Assembly (NCBI RefSeq): GCF_036421855.1 | Contig: NZ_JAZGOK010000003.1 | DNA from: Georgenia_B sunbinii | Lineage (GTDB): Bacteria; Actinomycetota; Actinomycetes; Actinomycetales; Actinomycetaceae | Direction: 5' to 3' (one strand) | Length of the DNA stretch: 64,000 bases | Part shown: piece after piece, positions 16,463 through 26,780 of the stretch | Layout of the letters: the number at the start of each line of letters is the position of its first letter | How positions within the stretch are numbered: position 1 is the stretch's first letter | Translations under genes and position numbers: made by a program | Notes under the pieces: model-generated | Database searches by the model: none | Told to the model about the DNA's origin: nothing | Seen by the model: only the letters and a program-made list of their open reading frames with translations

Positions 16463-17146
16463 CTACCGGTCCTCGGCGCCGGCGGACGCCACGCCGTGGA
16501 CGCCGTCGACGTCGCTGAGCGCGGTGACGAGGTCGTGGAGCGCGGGCTTGCCGGTGAACCGGGCGCGGACCTCGACCATCCCGTCGGCGGATTTCTCGGA
16601 GCTGAGCACCGCGGTGTCGAAGCCCATGTCGGTGGCGGTCGCGAGGACGGTGCGCAGCACGCCCTCGCCGGCGCGGTACCGCAGCCGCAGCACCCGTTGC
16701 CAGCGCGCGAGCGGCAGCCGCCGGCTGGCGGCGCCGAGCAGCGGGACGAAGAACAGGTACGCGAGGGTCACCGCGATGGCGAGGAGCGGCAGCTCGGCAC
16801 CGCAGGCCATCCCCACCGCGGCGACGAGCCACACGGTGGCCGCCGTGGTGAGCCCGTGCACCACGTTCGTCCGGGTGAAGATCACCCCGGCGCCGAGGAA
16901 TCCGACGCCAGTGACGATCTGCGCCGCGATCCGGCCGGGATCGGCGGGCCGGTCACCGATGAGGTCGGCGAACCCGTAGGCCGACACCACCGTGAACAGC
17001 GCGGCGCCGAGGCCGACGAGCAGGTGGGTGCGCAGCCCGGCGTCCTTGTTCTGGTACTCCCGCTCGGCACCGATGGCCGCCGACAGCACGAAAGCCAGCC
17101 CGAGCATCTGCAGCGAGCTGGTGACAGTCGGGGTCAGCTCCCACAC
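16463..17146 (-). CDS. MgtC/SapB family membrane protein
   Basis: 227-residue membrane protein with four to five N-terminal helices and a C-terminal ACT-like cytosolic domain. The family signature GAEREYQNKDAGLRTH and the GVGFLGAGVI helix are present. MgtC relatives act in Mg2+-limitation responses and intracellular survival, often by influencing ATP synthase or phosphate uptake; the role here is unproven. The GTG start has GGAGGAGA upstream. It is immediately followed by the DUF4031-HD gene. Confidence 0.9.
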   Translation of the reverse strand: MWELTPTVTSSLQMLGLAFVLSAAIGAEREYQNKDAGLRTHLLVGLGAALFTVVSAYGFADLIGDRPADPGRIAAQIVTGVGFLGAGVIFTRTNVVHGLTTAATVWLVAAVGMACGAELPLLAIAVTLAYLFFVPLLGAASRRLPLARWQRVLRLRYRAGEGVLRTVLATATDMGFDTAVLSSEKSADGMVEVRARFTGKPALHDLVTALSDVDGVHGVASAGAEDR

Positions 17147-17269
17147 GGTCGATCTCCTCCCACCCGCCCCTGCCGGGCGGGGCTGCGGTCGCTTGCCACG
17201 ACCAGAACGCCAGTTTTACCCATCCGCGGTCCGCCTGCGCGCGCAACGGCGCCCGTCGCCGCAGACGCA

Positions 17270-17304
17270 CGACGGGCGGCACCCCCGAGGGGTGCCGCCC
17301 GTCG
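17270..17304 (-). terminator. Hairpin terminator downstream of groEL
   Basis: A 16-bp perfect stem with a 3-nt loop lies 18 nt beyond the groEL stop. No T-tract follows, which is common for high-GC actinobacterial terminators. Confidence 0.8.
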
Positions 17305-17322
17305 TCAGACGTCAGGGGAGAC

Positions 17323-18951
<1,629 letters not shown>

Positions 18952-19066
18952 GGGGTAGATCCTTCGCTTGTGGCGTGTGGTCGGCCCAGTGCCCGCGACG
19001 GACGACCCAGACGAGGACGGTCACGTCCCGCCCCGACCTGTGCCTCACTGGCCAAACCGGTTGTTC

Positions 19067-19093
19067 TTGTCACTCTCACCAGGAGAGTGCTAA
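19067..19093 (-). promoter_or_regulatory. CIRCE operator (groEL proximal)
   Basis: TTGTCACTC-N9-GAGTGCTAA matches the HrcA operator consensus TTAGCACTC-N9-GAGTGCTAA at 16 of 18 arm positions. It is located 116 nt upstream of groEL. Confidence 0.93.
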
Positions 19094-19101
19094 TCCCGAT
19101 C

Positions 19102-19128
19102 TTGGCACTCTCACGGTGAGAGTGCAAG
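19102..19128 (-). promoter_or_regulatory. CIRCE operator (groEL distal)
   Basis: TTGGCACTC-N9-GAGTGCAAG is a second HrcA site, 8 nt from the first. On the minus strand it overlaps a possible promoter: TTGCAC as -35 and CAAGAT as -10 with a 17-nt spacer. Bound HrcA would then block RNA polymerase directly. Confidence 0.92.
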
Positions 19129-19158
19129 GTGCCGGCCGGACCGTCCTCGGCCGGCACC
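19128..19158 (-). terminator. Hairpin between the LytR_C gene and groEL
   Basis: A 10-bp perfect GC stem (GGTGCCGGCC / GGCCGGCACC) with an 11-nt loop, placed to end transcription from the upstream LytR_C gene before the CIRCE region. The remaining 19159-19303 holds nothing else I recognise. Confidence 0.5.
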
Positions 19159-19303
19159 CGACCACCCGGCAGCTGGCGGCCGGCGTCCGATGAAACGGCC
19201 GCCGGCCCGACACACCCCACGGCGCTGTGGAGCGATGCGCCAACCACCATAGGTGTGAGGTCGCTCACGGTCAATGTCGGCGGGGTGCGGAGCTGCCGTC
19301 CGG

Positions 19304-19918
19304 TCAGCCGAAATCTGCTCGCAGCACGATCGCGATCTCGACGTTCTGGGTGGCCGACGCCAGCTCGACGAGGTTGTCGATGCCCAGGATCTCCCCGACC
19401 GCCTCTGCCGTGGGCGCGAGGTCGGCGTTGCGGTAGTAGAGCGTCGTGACGTCGGGGGACCCCGCGCCGTAGTCCGAGGCCGACACCGCGGTGAAGCCGG
19501 CGTCGGTGAGGTCCGCGGCAGCGTCGCCGGCGACCCCGGCGATGCTGGCGCCGTTGAGGACGGAGATCGACGTCGAGGTGATGACGTCGGCGCCGAGCCC
19601 GTCGTCGTCGGTGGTCGGCTCTTCGGGCTCCGCCGGCTCGGTCGTCTCCGGGTCAGGGTCGTCGGTCGGCTCGTCCGTCTCGTCCGGAACGTCGGTGGGC
19701 TCGGCGGTGGGTTCTGCGGCGGTCGGGGTGTCGTCGCCGGCGCCGTCGTTCCCGCCGCCGAGGAGGCCGACGGCGCCCCACGCCAGGAGCGGCACCAGCA
19801 CGATCACCAGGAGGTAGGGCAGCAGCGCCCGCCACGGCGACCGCGGGGCGCGATGGGTCCCCTGCGGGGCCCGCTCGTCGCCGGCGATGTCGAACTCGTC
19901 CTCGGGATACTCGCTCAC
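19304..19918 (-). CDS. Membrane-anchored LytR_C domain protein
   Basis: 204 residues: a short acidic cytoplasmic N-terminus, one transmembrane helix (about 33-53), a Thr/Glu/Pro/Asp-rich linker (about 60-108) and an extracellular LytR C-terminal domain (ISVLNGASIAGVAGDAA...LYYRNADLAPTAEAVGEIL). LytR_C domains accompany cell-wall glycopolymer ligases; a stand-alone copy next to DUF3263 is common in actinobacteria. The GTG has no Shine-Dalgarno, but TAGCCT (19925-19930) ends 6 nt upstream, fitting a leaderless transcript. Exact function unknown. Confidence 0.82.
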   Translation of the reverse strand: MSEYPEDEFDIAGDERAPQGTHRAPRSPWRALLPYLLVIVLVPLLAWGAVGLLGGGNDGAGDDTPTAAEPTAEPTDVPDETDEPTDDPDPETTEPAEPEEPTTDDDGLGADVITSTSISVLNGASIAGVAGDAAADLTDAGFTAVSASDYGAGSPDVTTLYYRNADLAPTAEAVGEILGIDNLVELASATQNVEIAIVLRADFG

Positions 19919-19950
19919 CCGAGCAGGCTAGCCTCTCGGGCAGTCGCCGT

Positions 19951-19980
19951 AACCTCAGACACGACAACCTCAGACACGAC
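19951..19980 (-). repeat. Perfect 15-bp tandem duplication
   Basis: AACCTCAGACACGAC occurs twice in direct succession in the 88-bp gap between the LytR_C gene and DUF3263, about 20 nt upstream of the putative -10 of the LytR_C gene. It could be a duplicated activator site or a recent slippage event. Confidence 0.9.
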
Positions 19981-20006
19981 GCTCGACGGCGTCACGCGCC
20001 CGGGCG

Positions 20007-20285
20007 TCACAGCGAGCCGAGGCGGCGCCCGGAGCGTTCGCGCTGCCGGGCGTCGCGCATCCGCCGCAGCCGCTTGACGAGCATCGGGTCGGTGGCCAGC
20101 GCCGCCTCGGTGTCAATGAGGGTGTTGAGGACCTGGTAGTAACGGGTCGCGCTCATCGCGAACAGCTCACGGATGGCCGTCTCCTTGGCTCCGCCGTACT
20201 TCCACCACTGCCGCTCGAAGGCGAGGATCTCGCGCTCGGTCCCATCGAGCTCGGTCCGCGGACTCGACGCGTGCGTGGCTTCCAT
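20007..20285 (-). CDS. DUF3263 family protein
   Basis: 92-residue actinobacterial protein of unknown function. The family core is visible: REILAFERQWWKYGGAKETAIRELF, followed by MSATRYYQVLNTLID and a basic C-terminus (LVKRLRRMRDARQRERSGRR). The middle resembles a helix-turn-helix, so DNA binding is possible but unproven. The ATG at 20285 is preceded by GGAGAAGAC. It lies upstream of the LytR_C gene on the same strand and diverges from ung. Confidence 0.85.
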   Translation of the reverse strand: MEATHASSPRTELDGTEREILAFERQWWKYGGAKETAIRELFAMSATRYYQVLNTLIDTEAALATDPMLVKRLRRMRDARQRERSGRRLGSL

Positions 20286-20413
20286 GTCTTCTCCACTCCG
20301 GCGGCGTGCCGCGGCGGTGCGCCGCGACCACCTCATGGTAGTGGCGAACCACAGCCGTGTCATTCCACCACCGTCAGCGATCTGCGTGCTGCTCGGGTGG
20401 TTAGGCTCTCACC

Positions 20414-21088
20414 GTGATCGCACCACTGTCGCAGACCGTTGACCCCGGCTGGGCCTCGGCGCTGGCACCGGTCGAGCCCGAGATCCGCGCGATGGGTGAC
20501 TTCCTGCGGACCGAGACCGCAGCCGGACGCGACTACCTGCCGGCCGGTCCGGACATCCTGCGCGCCTTCCACCGGCCGCTCGACGACGTCCGGGTGCTCA
20601 TCGTCGGCCAGGACCCCTACCCCACCCCAGGCCACCCGATGGGGCTGTCATTCTCGGTGCAGCCGGACGTCCGTCCGGTGCCGCGCAGCCTGGTCAACAT
20701 CTTCCGGGAGCTCACGGACGACGTCGGTGCGCCGGCACCGGCGTGCGGCGACCTCAGCGCGTGGGCGGACGGCGGCGTCATGCTGCTCAACCGGGTGCTC
20801 ACGGTGCAGCCCGGGGCGCCGGCCTCCCACCGCGGCAAGGGCTGGGAGGCGGTCACCGGCCACGCCATCCGCTCGTTGGTGGCGCGGGACAAGCCCCTGG
20901 TGGCGATCCTCTGGGGCAATGCGGCACAGACGCTGCGCCCGCTGCTCGCAGACACCCCGGTGGTCGCCTCGGCGCACCCGAGCCCGCTCTCGGCCTCCCG
21001 CGGCTTCTTCGGCTCCCGGCCGTTCTCCCGCACCAACGCTCTCCTCGTCGAGCAGGGCGCCCGGCCGGTGAGCTGGCGGCTGCCGTAA
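20414..21088 (+). CDS. ung: Uracil-DNA glycosylase (family 1)
   Basis: Removes uracil from DNA in base-excision repair. Both signatures are complete: water-activating GQDPYPTPGHPMGLSFS and the minor-groove loop HPSPLSASRGFFGSRPF. The LLNRVLTVQPG segment is also typical. At 224 residues it is of family length. The GTG start lacks a ribosome binding site but TAGGCT (20402-20407) ends 6 nt before it, so translation is likely leaderless. Confidence 0.97.
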   Translation: MIAPLSQTVDPGWASALAPVEPEIRAMGDFLRTETAAGRDYLPAGPDILRAFHRPLDDVRVLIVGQDPYPTPGHPMGLSFSVQPDVRPVPRSLVNIFRELTDDVGAPAPACGDLSAWADGGVMLLNRVLTVQPGAPASHRGKGWEAVTGHAIRSLVARDKPLVAILWGNAAQTLRPLLADTPVVASAHPSPLSASRGFFGSRPFSRTNALLVEQGARPVSWRLP

Positions 21089-21128
21089 GCGCTGGCCCGC
21101 CGGTGCCCGGTCGGGGCAGGATCGGTGG

Positions 21129-21956
21129 GTGAGCACCGAGAGCCCCTCCCCCGCCGTCGACATCGCCCCGCGCTGGGGCCGCTACGTCGCCGTCGGCGAC
21201 TCGTTCACCGAGGGCCTGGCCGACCCGGACCCGGTCGAACCAGACCGGTACCGCGGTTGGGCCGACCTGCTGGCCGGCACGCTGTCCGACCGACGGGCCG
21301 CCGCCGGGCAGCCGCCGCTGGAGTACGCCAACCTCGCGGTCCGCGGCCGGCTGCTGCGCCCGATCCTCACCGAGCAGCTGCCGGCGGCCCTGGACCTTCG
21401 CCCCGACCTGGTGTCGGTGATCGGCGGCGGCAACGACCTGCTGCGGCCGGGCTCGGACGTCGTGACATTACTCGACTCGCTCGAGGCTGCGGTGGTCACC
21501 GCGCAGCGGACCGGCGCCGCCGTGCTGCTCGGCACCGGTTTCGACACGGCGGAGTCACCGGTCGTGCGCCGTATCCGGCCCAAGGTGGCGACGTACAACA
21601 CCGGGCTGTGGTCGATCGCCCACCGGCACGGTGCGCACGTGCTCGACCTGTGGGGCATGCGGTCGTTGGCCGACGGGCGGATGTGGGCGCCGGACCGGAT
21701 CCACCTGACCACCGACGGGCACGAGCGGGTCGCGCAGGCCGCCCTCGTGGCACTGGGACTGACGCCGGACGACCCTGCCTGGGACGACCCGCTCACCCCG
21801 CTACCGCCCGTCGCGCGAGCCGACCGGTGGCGCTCGGACGCCCGGTGGGCGCGGGAGTACGCCTATCCGTGGCTGCGTCGCCGGCTCGCCCGGCAGTCGT
21901 CCGGCGACGCTGTCGTGGCCAAGCGCCCGCGGCCGGCCCCCGTGGAGCGGCCGTGA
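21129..21956 (+). CDS. SGNH/GDSL hydrolase
   Basis: Cytoplasmic-looking SGNH esterase or lipase of 275 residues. Block I GDSFTEG carries the nucleophile Ser, block III GGGND supplies the oxyanion residues and block V DRIHLTTDGH holds the Asp/His. No signal peptide or membrane segment is visible. The C-terminus is Arg-rich. CAGGAT (21117-21122) ends 6 nt before the GTG (leaderless-like). The substrate is not predictable. It is the second of three co-directional genes, ung, SGNH and map. Confidence 0.9.
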   Translation: MSTESPSPAVDIAPRWGRYVAVGDSFTEGLADPDPVEPDRYRGWADLLAGTLSDRRAAAGQPPLEYANLAVRGRLLRPILTEQLPAALDLRPDLVSVIGGGNDLLRPGSDVVTLLDSLEAAVVTAQRTGAAVLLGTGFDTAESPVVRRIRPKVATYNTGLWSIAHRHGAHVLDLWGMRSLADGRMWAPDRIHLTTDGHERVAQAALVALGLTPDDPAWDDPLTPLPPVARADRWRSDARWAREYAYPWLRRRLARQSSGDAVVAKRPRPAPVERP

Positions 21957-21978
21957 CGGCGGGCCGTAGGGTGGCCAG

Positions 21979-22752
21979 GTGATCGAGCTCAAGACCCCCG
22001 CGGAAGTCGAGGCGATGCGCCCGGCCGGCCGATTCGTGGCCCAGGTGCTGGCGAGGTTGCGCCAGGAGGCGGCCGTCGGCGTCAACCTCCTCGAGCTCGA
22101 CGCGATCGCCCACGCGATGATCCGCGAGGCGGGCGCGGAGTCCTGCTACCTCGACTACCACCCGTCGTTCGGCGCCCGACCGTTCGGCTATGTGCTGTGC
22201 ACGTCGGTCAACGACGCGGTGCTCCACGGTCTTCCGCACGACTACCGGCTGGCCGACGGCGACCTCCTCACCGTCGACTTCGCGGCGAGCGTCGACGGCT
22301 GGGTGGCCGACGCCGCCACGAGCGTCGTCGTGGGTGCGGCCGATCCCGCCGACCTGCTGCTCATCGAGGCGACCGAGTCCGCGCTGCGGGCCGCGATCGA
22401 CGCGGCGGTCGTCGGCAACCGGCTCGGTGACATCTCCGCGGCGATCGGCGCGGTGGCCGCGGCGCACGGCTACCGGGTCAACCTGCAGTTCGGCGGGCAC
22501 GGCGTGGGCCGCACGATGCACGGCGATCCCCACGTGCCCAACGATGGCCGCGCGGGCCGCGGGCTGCCGCTGCGCCCCGGTCTCGTGATCGCCATCGAGC
22601 CGTGGTTCATGGCCGGCACCGACGAGCTCCTCACCGACCCCGACGGCTGGACGCTGCGCAGCGTCGACGGCTCCCGCGGCGCGCACAGCGAGCACACCGT
22701 GGCCATCACCCCCGACGGCCCGCTCGTGCTCACCGCACCGCTGCCCGCCTGA
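21979..22752 (+). CDS. map: Methionine aminopeptidase (type I)
   Basis: Removes N-terminal Met from new proteins. The metal ligands are all visible: Asp in TVDFAAS, Asp in VADAATS, His in GGHGVGRTMH, Glu in IEPWF and Glu in SEHTV. The 257-residue length with no N-terminal extension fits a MetAP1a form. TAGGGT (21967-21972) ends 6 nt before the GTG. Actinobacteria often have two map genes; this one is not next to secY/infA, so it may be the second copy. Confidence 0.96.
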   Translation: MIELKTPAEVEAMRPAGRFVAQVLARLRQEAAVGVNLLELDAIAHAMIREAGAESCYLDYHPSFGARPFGYVLCTSVNDAVLHGLPHDYRLADGDLLTVDFAASVDGWVADAATSVVVGAADPADLLLIEATESALRAAIDAAVVGNRLGDISAAIGAVAAAHGYRVNLQFGGHGVGRTMHGDPHVPNDGRAGRGLPLRPGLVIAIEPWFMAGTDELLTDPDGWTLRSVDGSRGAHSEHTVAITPDGPLVLTAPLPA

Positions 22753-22799
22753 ACAGGTCAGCTGAACGGGTCAGTCGAGCGGACGCCGTCGGGGACCAA

Positions 22800-23609
22800 T
22801 CAATCGAGCGGCTCGCCGAGGTAGGCGAGCTGCGCGCGGACGCTCATGTCCGCGGCGCGGGAGAGCTCGGCGGCCAGGTCGCCGTAGACGGCAGCCCGCA
22901 CCTCCTCCGCCCCGCGGGCACCGGCCGCCACCGCGGCCCGCACCTGCGCCAGTCGCTGCTGCCGGTGGTCGCGCAGCGTCGTGAGGTGGCGCAGCGGCTC
23001 GTCGACGACGGGGCCGTGCGCCGGCGCCAGGCTCACCACCCGTCCCGCCCGCGCGAGGTCGACGAGCCGGTCGAGCGAGGCCAGGTAGGCGCCGAGGTCG
23101 CCGTCCGGCCAGGGCACCACCGTGGTGCCCCGACCGAGCACGGTGTCCCCGGTGAGGAGCACGCCGTCGTCGAGCAGGAAGCAGACCGAGTCGGCGGTGT
23201 GCCCCGGTGTCACGAGAACCTCGACGACGACGCCGGCGACGGCGATCCGCTCACCGTCGCGCCACGGCGCACCGTGGCCGGCGCCGCGGGCGGGGGAGCC
23301 GGTGAGCGCGGTCCACGCCGGCACTGCCCCGGTGTGGTCGAGGTGGTGGTGGGTGAGGAGCGTCAGCGCTACCTCGCCACCGGCGACGTCTCGGGCCGCG
23401 GCGAGGTGGCCCGGCACCCCGGCCGGCCCGGGGTCCACGACCGCAGCGTCGGTCGCGCCGGGTCCGCGCAGCACCCAGGTGTTGGTGCCCTCGAGGGTCA
23501 TCGGTCCCGGGTTGGGCGCGAGCACGCTGCTGGCGTGGCGGCCGGCCGGGCCGCCCCGCCACGGTGTGGTCGAGGTGGTCGGGTCTGGCGGACCGCCGTC
23601 GCTCGTCAT
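22800..23609 (-). CDS. Metallo-beta-lactamase fold hydrolase (LACTB2-like)
   Basis: 269-residue MBL-fold enzyme with the zinc motif THHHLDHTG, then GHTADS, GDTVLG and APAHGP, followed by a C-terminal helical/winged region (residues about 200-269) as in LACTB2-type nucleases or thioester hydrolases. The substrate is uncertain. The ATG at 23609 has CACGCT ending 6 nt upstream, a weak leaderless -10. It converges with map and stands alone on its strand. Confidence 0.88.
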   Translation of the reverse strand: MTSDGGPPDPTTSTTPWRGGPAGRHASSVLAPNPGPMTLEGTNTWVLRGPGATDAAVVDPGPAGVPGHLAAARDVAGGEVALTLLTHHHLDHTGAVPAWTALTGSPARGAGHGAPWRDGERIAVAGVVVEVLVTPGHTADSVCFLLDDGVLLTGDTVLGRGTTVVPWPDGDLGAYLASLDRLVDLARAGRVVSLAPAHGPVVDEPLRHLTTLRDHRQQRLAQVRAAVAAGARGAEEVRAAVYGDLAAELSRAADMSVRAQLAYLGEPLD

Positions 23610-23712
23610 GCCGTCAGCGTGCCTCAAGTCCGGTCGCACCTGCCAGTGCCGACGGTCCGCCGTCCGCAGCGGCGGCCCGGAGATCGGGGCCGCCGCGGCG
23701 GACGGCGGCAGA

Positions 23713-24459
23713 TCAGGCAGGCACCCGTCGGATCGCGGTCTGCCAGCCCAGCAGCCGGTCCGGGCGGTCGGTGATGATGCCGTCCACCCCGAGGTCCGTC
23801 GCGGCCTCCCACTGCGCGGGGTCGTTGAGCGTCCACACCATGACCGCCATGCCGGCGGCGTGCGCCTGCTCGATCAGCTCCGGCCGCTCGACGAGGGTCG
23901 GCCCGTGCGGGTTGCAGCTGACCACGCCGAGGTCACGGCACAGCTCGAGAACGTGGTCCCCGCTCTCGACGACGAGCAGGCCCCGGCGCAGGTCGGGAGC
24001 CGCGTCGGCGAGCGCGGCGACCGTCGCCACCGCGAAGCTCTGCAGCAGGACACGGTCCCCCAGGCCGGACGCCGCGATCGCGTCGGTGACGAGTCGGACG
24101 TCGTCGCTCCCCCAGGCACCCTTGACCTCGAGCAGCAGCTCGACGTCGCTGCTCGAGGCGAGCAGCGCAAGGACCTCGTCGAGCCGCGGCACCCGCTGCT
24201 GGGCGAACGCCGGTGAGAACCATGAGCCGGCGTCCAGCTCCCGGAGCGTCGCTGCGTCAGTCTCGGCAACCGGGCCGGAGCCGCTCGTCGTGCGATCGAG
24301 GTGGTCATCGTGGATGACGACCGGGACGCGGTCCCGGGTCAGCTGGACATCGATCTCGACGCTCCCCGCGCCGCACGAGATGGCGGCCGCGATCGCCGCG
24401 AGGGTGTTCTCCGGCGCCACCGAGGAGTTGCCGCGGTGGGCGATGACCTGCGGACTCAC
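23713..24459 (-). CDS. ugpQ: Glycerophosphodiester phosphodiesterase
   Basis: Cytoplasmic GDPD, 248 residues, which cleaves glycerophosphodiesters to glycerol-3-phosphate and an alcohol. Catalytic groups are visible: HRGNSSVAPENTL (general acid-base His and Glu), VEIDVQLTRD and VIHDDHLDRTT, and the C-terminal WTLND and GIITDRPD. There is no signal peptide, so it acts on imported substrate. The GTG overlaps the stop of the upstream binding-protein gene by 4 nt, placing it in the ugpA-E-B operon. Confidence 0.93.
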   Translation of the reverse strand: MSPQVIAHRGNSSVAPENTLAAIAAAISCGAGSVEIDVQLTRDRVPVVIHDDHLDRTTSGSGPVAETDAATLRELDAGSWFSPAFAQQRVPRLDEVLALLASSSDVELLLEVKGAWGSDDVRLVTDAIAASGLGDRVLLQSFAVATVAALADAAPDLRRGLLVVESGDHVLELCRDLGVVSCNPHGPTLVERPELIEQAHAAGMAVMVWTLNDPAQWEAATDLGVDGIITDRPDRLLGWQTAIRRVPA

Positions 24460-25817
24460 AGGTAGGGCTCCACGTTCTCCTCGTAGGCCCGCTCGATCTG
24501 CGGGGTGATCTGCTCGAACGCCGCGGCGGGGTCGGTACCCCGCAGCACGATCTCCTCGAGGGCGTCGGTGAGCAGCTGGTCGGCGGTCGGGACGAACACC
24601 CGCACCCAGTCCTGCGGGCGGGCCTTGTCAGCCATGTGGTCCACCGCGGTACGGAACTGCGGGATCTCGCCGTACAGCGCCTCCATCTGCGGCCCGTCGA
24701 CCGCCGAGGTGCGCACCGGCATGTAGCCGGTGGCCGCCGAGTACACGGCGGTGTTCTCGGCGTTGGTGAGGAACTCGAGGAACATCGCGGCGGCGAGCTG
24801 CTCCTCGGGTGTGCTGGAGGACGCGATCGCCACGCCGGTGCCGCCGGTGGGGGTGCCCTCGCCGTTCGGCCCGTCGGGCAGGTAGGCGGTGCCGATCTCC
24901 ATGTCCGGGGTGGCTTCGAGCACACCGGCGAGACTGCCGGTGGACATGATGGTCGAGGCGATGATGCCGCCGGCGAGGTCCGCGGCGGTGTCCTCCGAGA
25001 CGGTCGCGATCTGCGAGCCGTGGAACAGGTCGTGGACGAACTGGCCACCGGCGAGCGCCTCCGGGGTGTCGAGGGTGACGTCCCAGCTGTCGGAGTAGTT
25101 GCCGCCCTGGCCCCACAGCATGTTCTGGAACCACCAGGCCGACCACGACGCCCCCAGCCGCAGCCCGAACGGGGCGCCGTCGTCGGGCACCTGCTCGTCG
25201 AGGGCGTCGGCCCACGAGGCGAGCTCCTCCCAGGTCTCCGGGCCACGGTCGGGCAGCCCGGCGGCCTGCCACATGTCCTGGTTGTAGTAGAACAGCGGCG
25301 TGGAGCGGGCGTAAGGGGCCGCCCAGTGCTGGCCCTCGAACTCGTAGTCGGCGTAGAGCGCGGGCACGTAGTCCTCGGCGTCGGCGTCGATCGCCTCGAG
25401 CAGCTCGTCCAGCGGCACGATCTGCTCGTTGAGGTGGTAGCGGAACCACCAGACGTCGCTGGCGATGACGAGGTCGGGCTGCTCGTCGGTGCCCGCGGCG
25501 GCCTGGAAGCGCTGCGCGATCTCGTCGTAGCTGGCGCCGGCCGTCACCAGGTTGACGGTGATGTCCGGGTGCGCCGCCTCGAACTCGGCGATGAACTGCT
25601 CCTCGAGCTCCTTGGCGGCGCCGGGGTGGTTGCTCCACCAGGTGATCTCCGAGGCGGGCTCGACCTGAGACCAGTCGACGGTGTCGGCCGCGCCGTCGTC
25701 CACCTCCTCCGCGGCGCTGGTGCTCGGGCCGGAGCAGGCAGCGGCGCCCAGGGCGAGGACGCCGAGCAGGCTGGTGGCGGCCACGCCTCGGCGGCGCAGC
25801 GGTGAGTGGTGTCGCAT
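24456..25817 (-). CDS. ugpB: ABC transporter substrate-binding lipoprotein (UgpB-like)
   Basis: Type 1 extracellular solute-binding protein, 453 residues. The signal is a basic start, a hydrophobic stretch and lipobox LGAAAC (Cys28). The mature part shows the binding-protein core EITWWSNHPG, then TPLFYYNQDMW and TGYMPVRTSA. With two permeases upstream and a GDPD downstream, glycerol-3-phosphate or a glycerophosphodiester is the best guess for substrate; carbohydrate binding cannot be excluded from sequence. AGGAGATCGACC precedes the ATG. Confidence 0.88.
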   Translation of the reverse strand: MRHHSPLRRRGVAATSLLGVLALGAAACSGPSTSAAEEVDDGAADTVDWSQVEPASEITWWSNHPGAAKELEEQFIAEFEAAHPDITVNLVTAGASYDEIAQRFQAAAGTDEQPDLVIASDVWWFRYHLNEQIVPLDELLEAIDADAEDYVPALYADYEFEGQHWAAPYARSTPLFYYNQDMWQAAGLPDRGPETWEELASWADALDEQVPDDGAPFGLRLGASWSAWWFQNMLWGQGGNYSDSWDVTLDTPEALAGGQFVHDLFHGSQIATVSEDTAADLAGGIIASTIMSTGSLAGVLEATPDMEIGTAYLPDGPNGEGTPTGGTGVAIASSSTPEEQLAAAMFLEFLTNAENTAVYSAATGYMPVRTSAVDGPQMEALYGEIPQFRTAVDHMADKARPQDWVRVFVPTADQLLTDALEEIVLRGTDPAAAFEQITPQIERAYEENVEPYL

Positions 25818-25868
25818 GGTCGATCTCCTAGGCAGTTGATGGGGTGGGATCGGGCGGGCCGGCGAGGA

Positions 25869-26780
25869 TCAGCCGGTGACCGCCCCGGCGGTCAGCCCCG
25901 CCACGAGGCGGCGCTGGAGGACAAGGAAGACGGCGAGCACCGGCAGCGTGACGATCGTCGTCGCGGCGAGCAGGACGCCCCAGTTGCTCACGCCGTCGAT
26001 GTTCTGCAGCAGGGTGAGGCCCACGGGCAGCGTCATCTTCGCGGCGTCGTCGGTGACGAGGAACGGCCACAGGTACTCGTTCCACTCCGAGACCACGCTC
26101 ACCAGCGCGACGGCGGCGATGGTGGGGGTGGACATCGGGACGACGATCCGCCACAGCCGCCGCCAGTGCCCCGCGCCGTCGAGCTCGGCGGCCTCGACCA
26201 CGGAGACCGGCAGCGAGAGGAAGTGCTGGCGGAACAGGAAGGTGCCGAACGCGCTCGCCAGCCCCGGCACGAGGATGCCGTGGTAGGTGTTGAGCCAGCC
26301 GAGGTCGGCGACCAGCGTGTAGTTGGGGATGATGGTGATCTGGCTGGGGATCATCAGCGCGGCGACGACGAGGAAGAACGCGAATCGCTTGAACGGGATG
26401 TCGAGGAACACCAGGCCGTAGGCGCAGCACAGCCCGAGGAGCAGCTTGAGCCCCGCGCCGGCGATGGTCAGCCCGACGCTGTTGAGGAACAGCGTGCCGA
26501 GCGGGATCTTCGCGGCCGCCTCGGCGTAGTTGTCGAGGTCGAGCTGCCCTGGCAGCCACTGCATGGGGATCGAGTAGAGCTCGTCCGGGCTCTTGAAGCT
26601 GGCGAGGAACATCCACAGCAGCGGTGCCCCCAGGACGAGTGCCGCGAGGGCGAGCGTGAGGTAGCCGGCCGCCCGTCCGCCGCGGGGACGACGGCGGGGC
26701 GCACGGTGCGGTGCTGCCGGGGCAGTTGGGTCGATGTCGTGGCCGGCCGTCTCGGGCCGCGTGGCCGTCCGCACACTCAC
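25869..26780 (-). CDS. ugpE: ABC transporter permease (UgpE/MalG-like)
   Basis: 303-residue inner-membrane permease of the CUT1 family with six predicted helices. The ATPase-coupling EAA loop reads EAAELDGAGHWRRLWRIVVP. The GTG at 26780 overlaps the stop of the partner permease by 4 nt (GTGA); a second GTG at 26774 is possible. It starts with about 35 Arg/Pro-rich residues. It pairs with the product of 26777-27703. Confidence 0.92.
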   Translation of the reverse strand: MSVRTATRPETAGHDIDPTAPAAPHRAPRRRPRGGRAAGYLTLALAALVLGAPLLWMFLASFKSPDELYSIPMQWLPGQLDLDNYAEAAAKIPLGTLFLNSVGLTIAGAGLKLLLGLCCAYGLVFLDIPFKRFAFFLVVAALMIPSQITIIPNYTLVADLGWLNTYHGILVPGLASAFGTFLFRQHFLSLPVSVVEAAELDGAGHWRRLWRIVVPMSTPTIAAVALVSVVSEWNEYLWPFLVTDDAAKMTLPVGLTLLQNIDGVSNWGVLLAATTIVTLPVLAVFLVLQRRLVAGLTAGAVTG

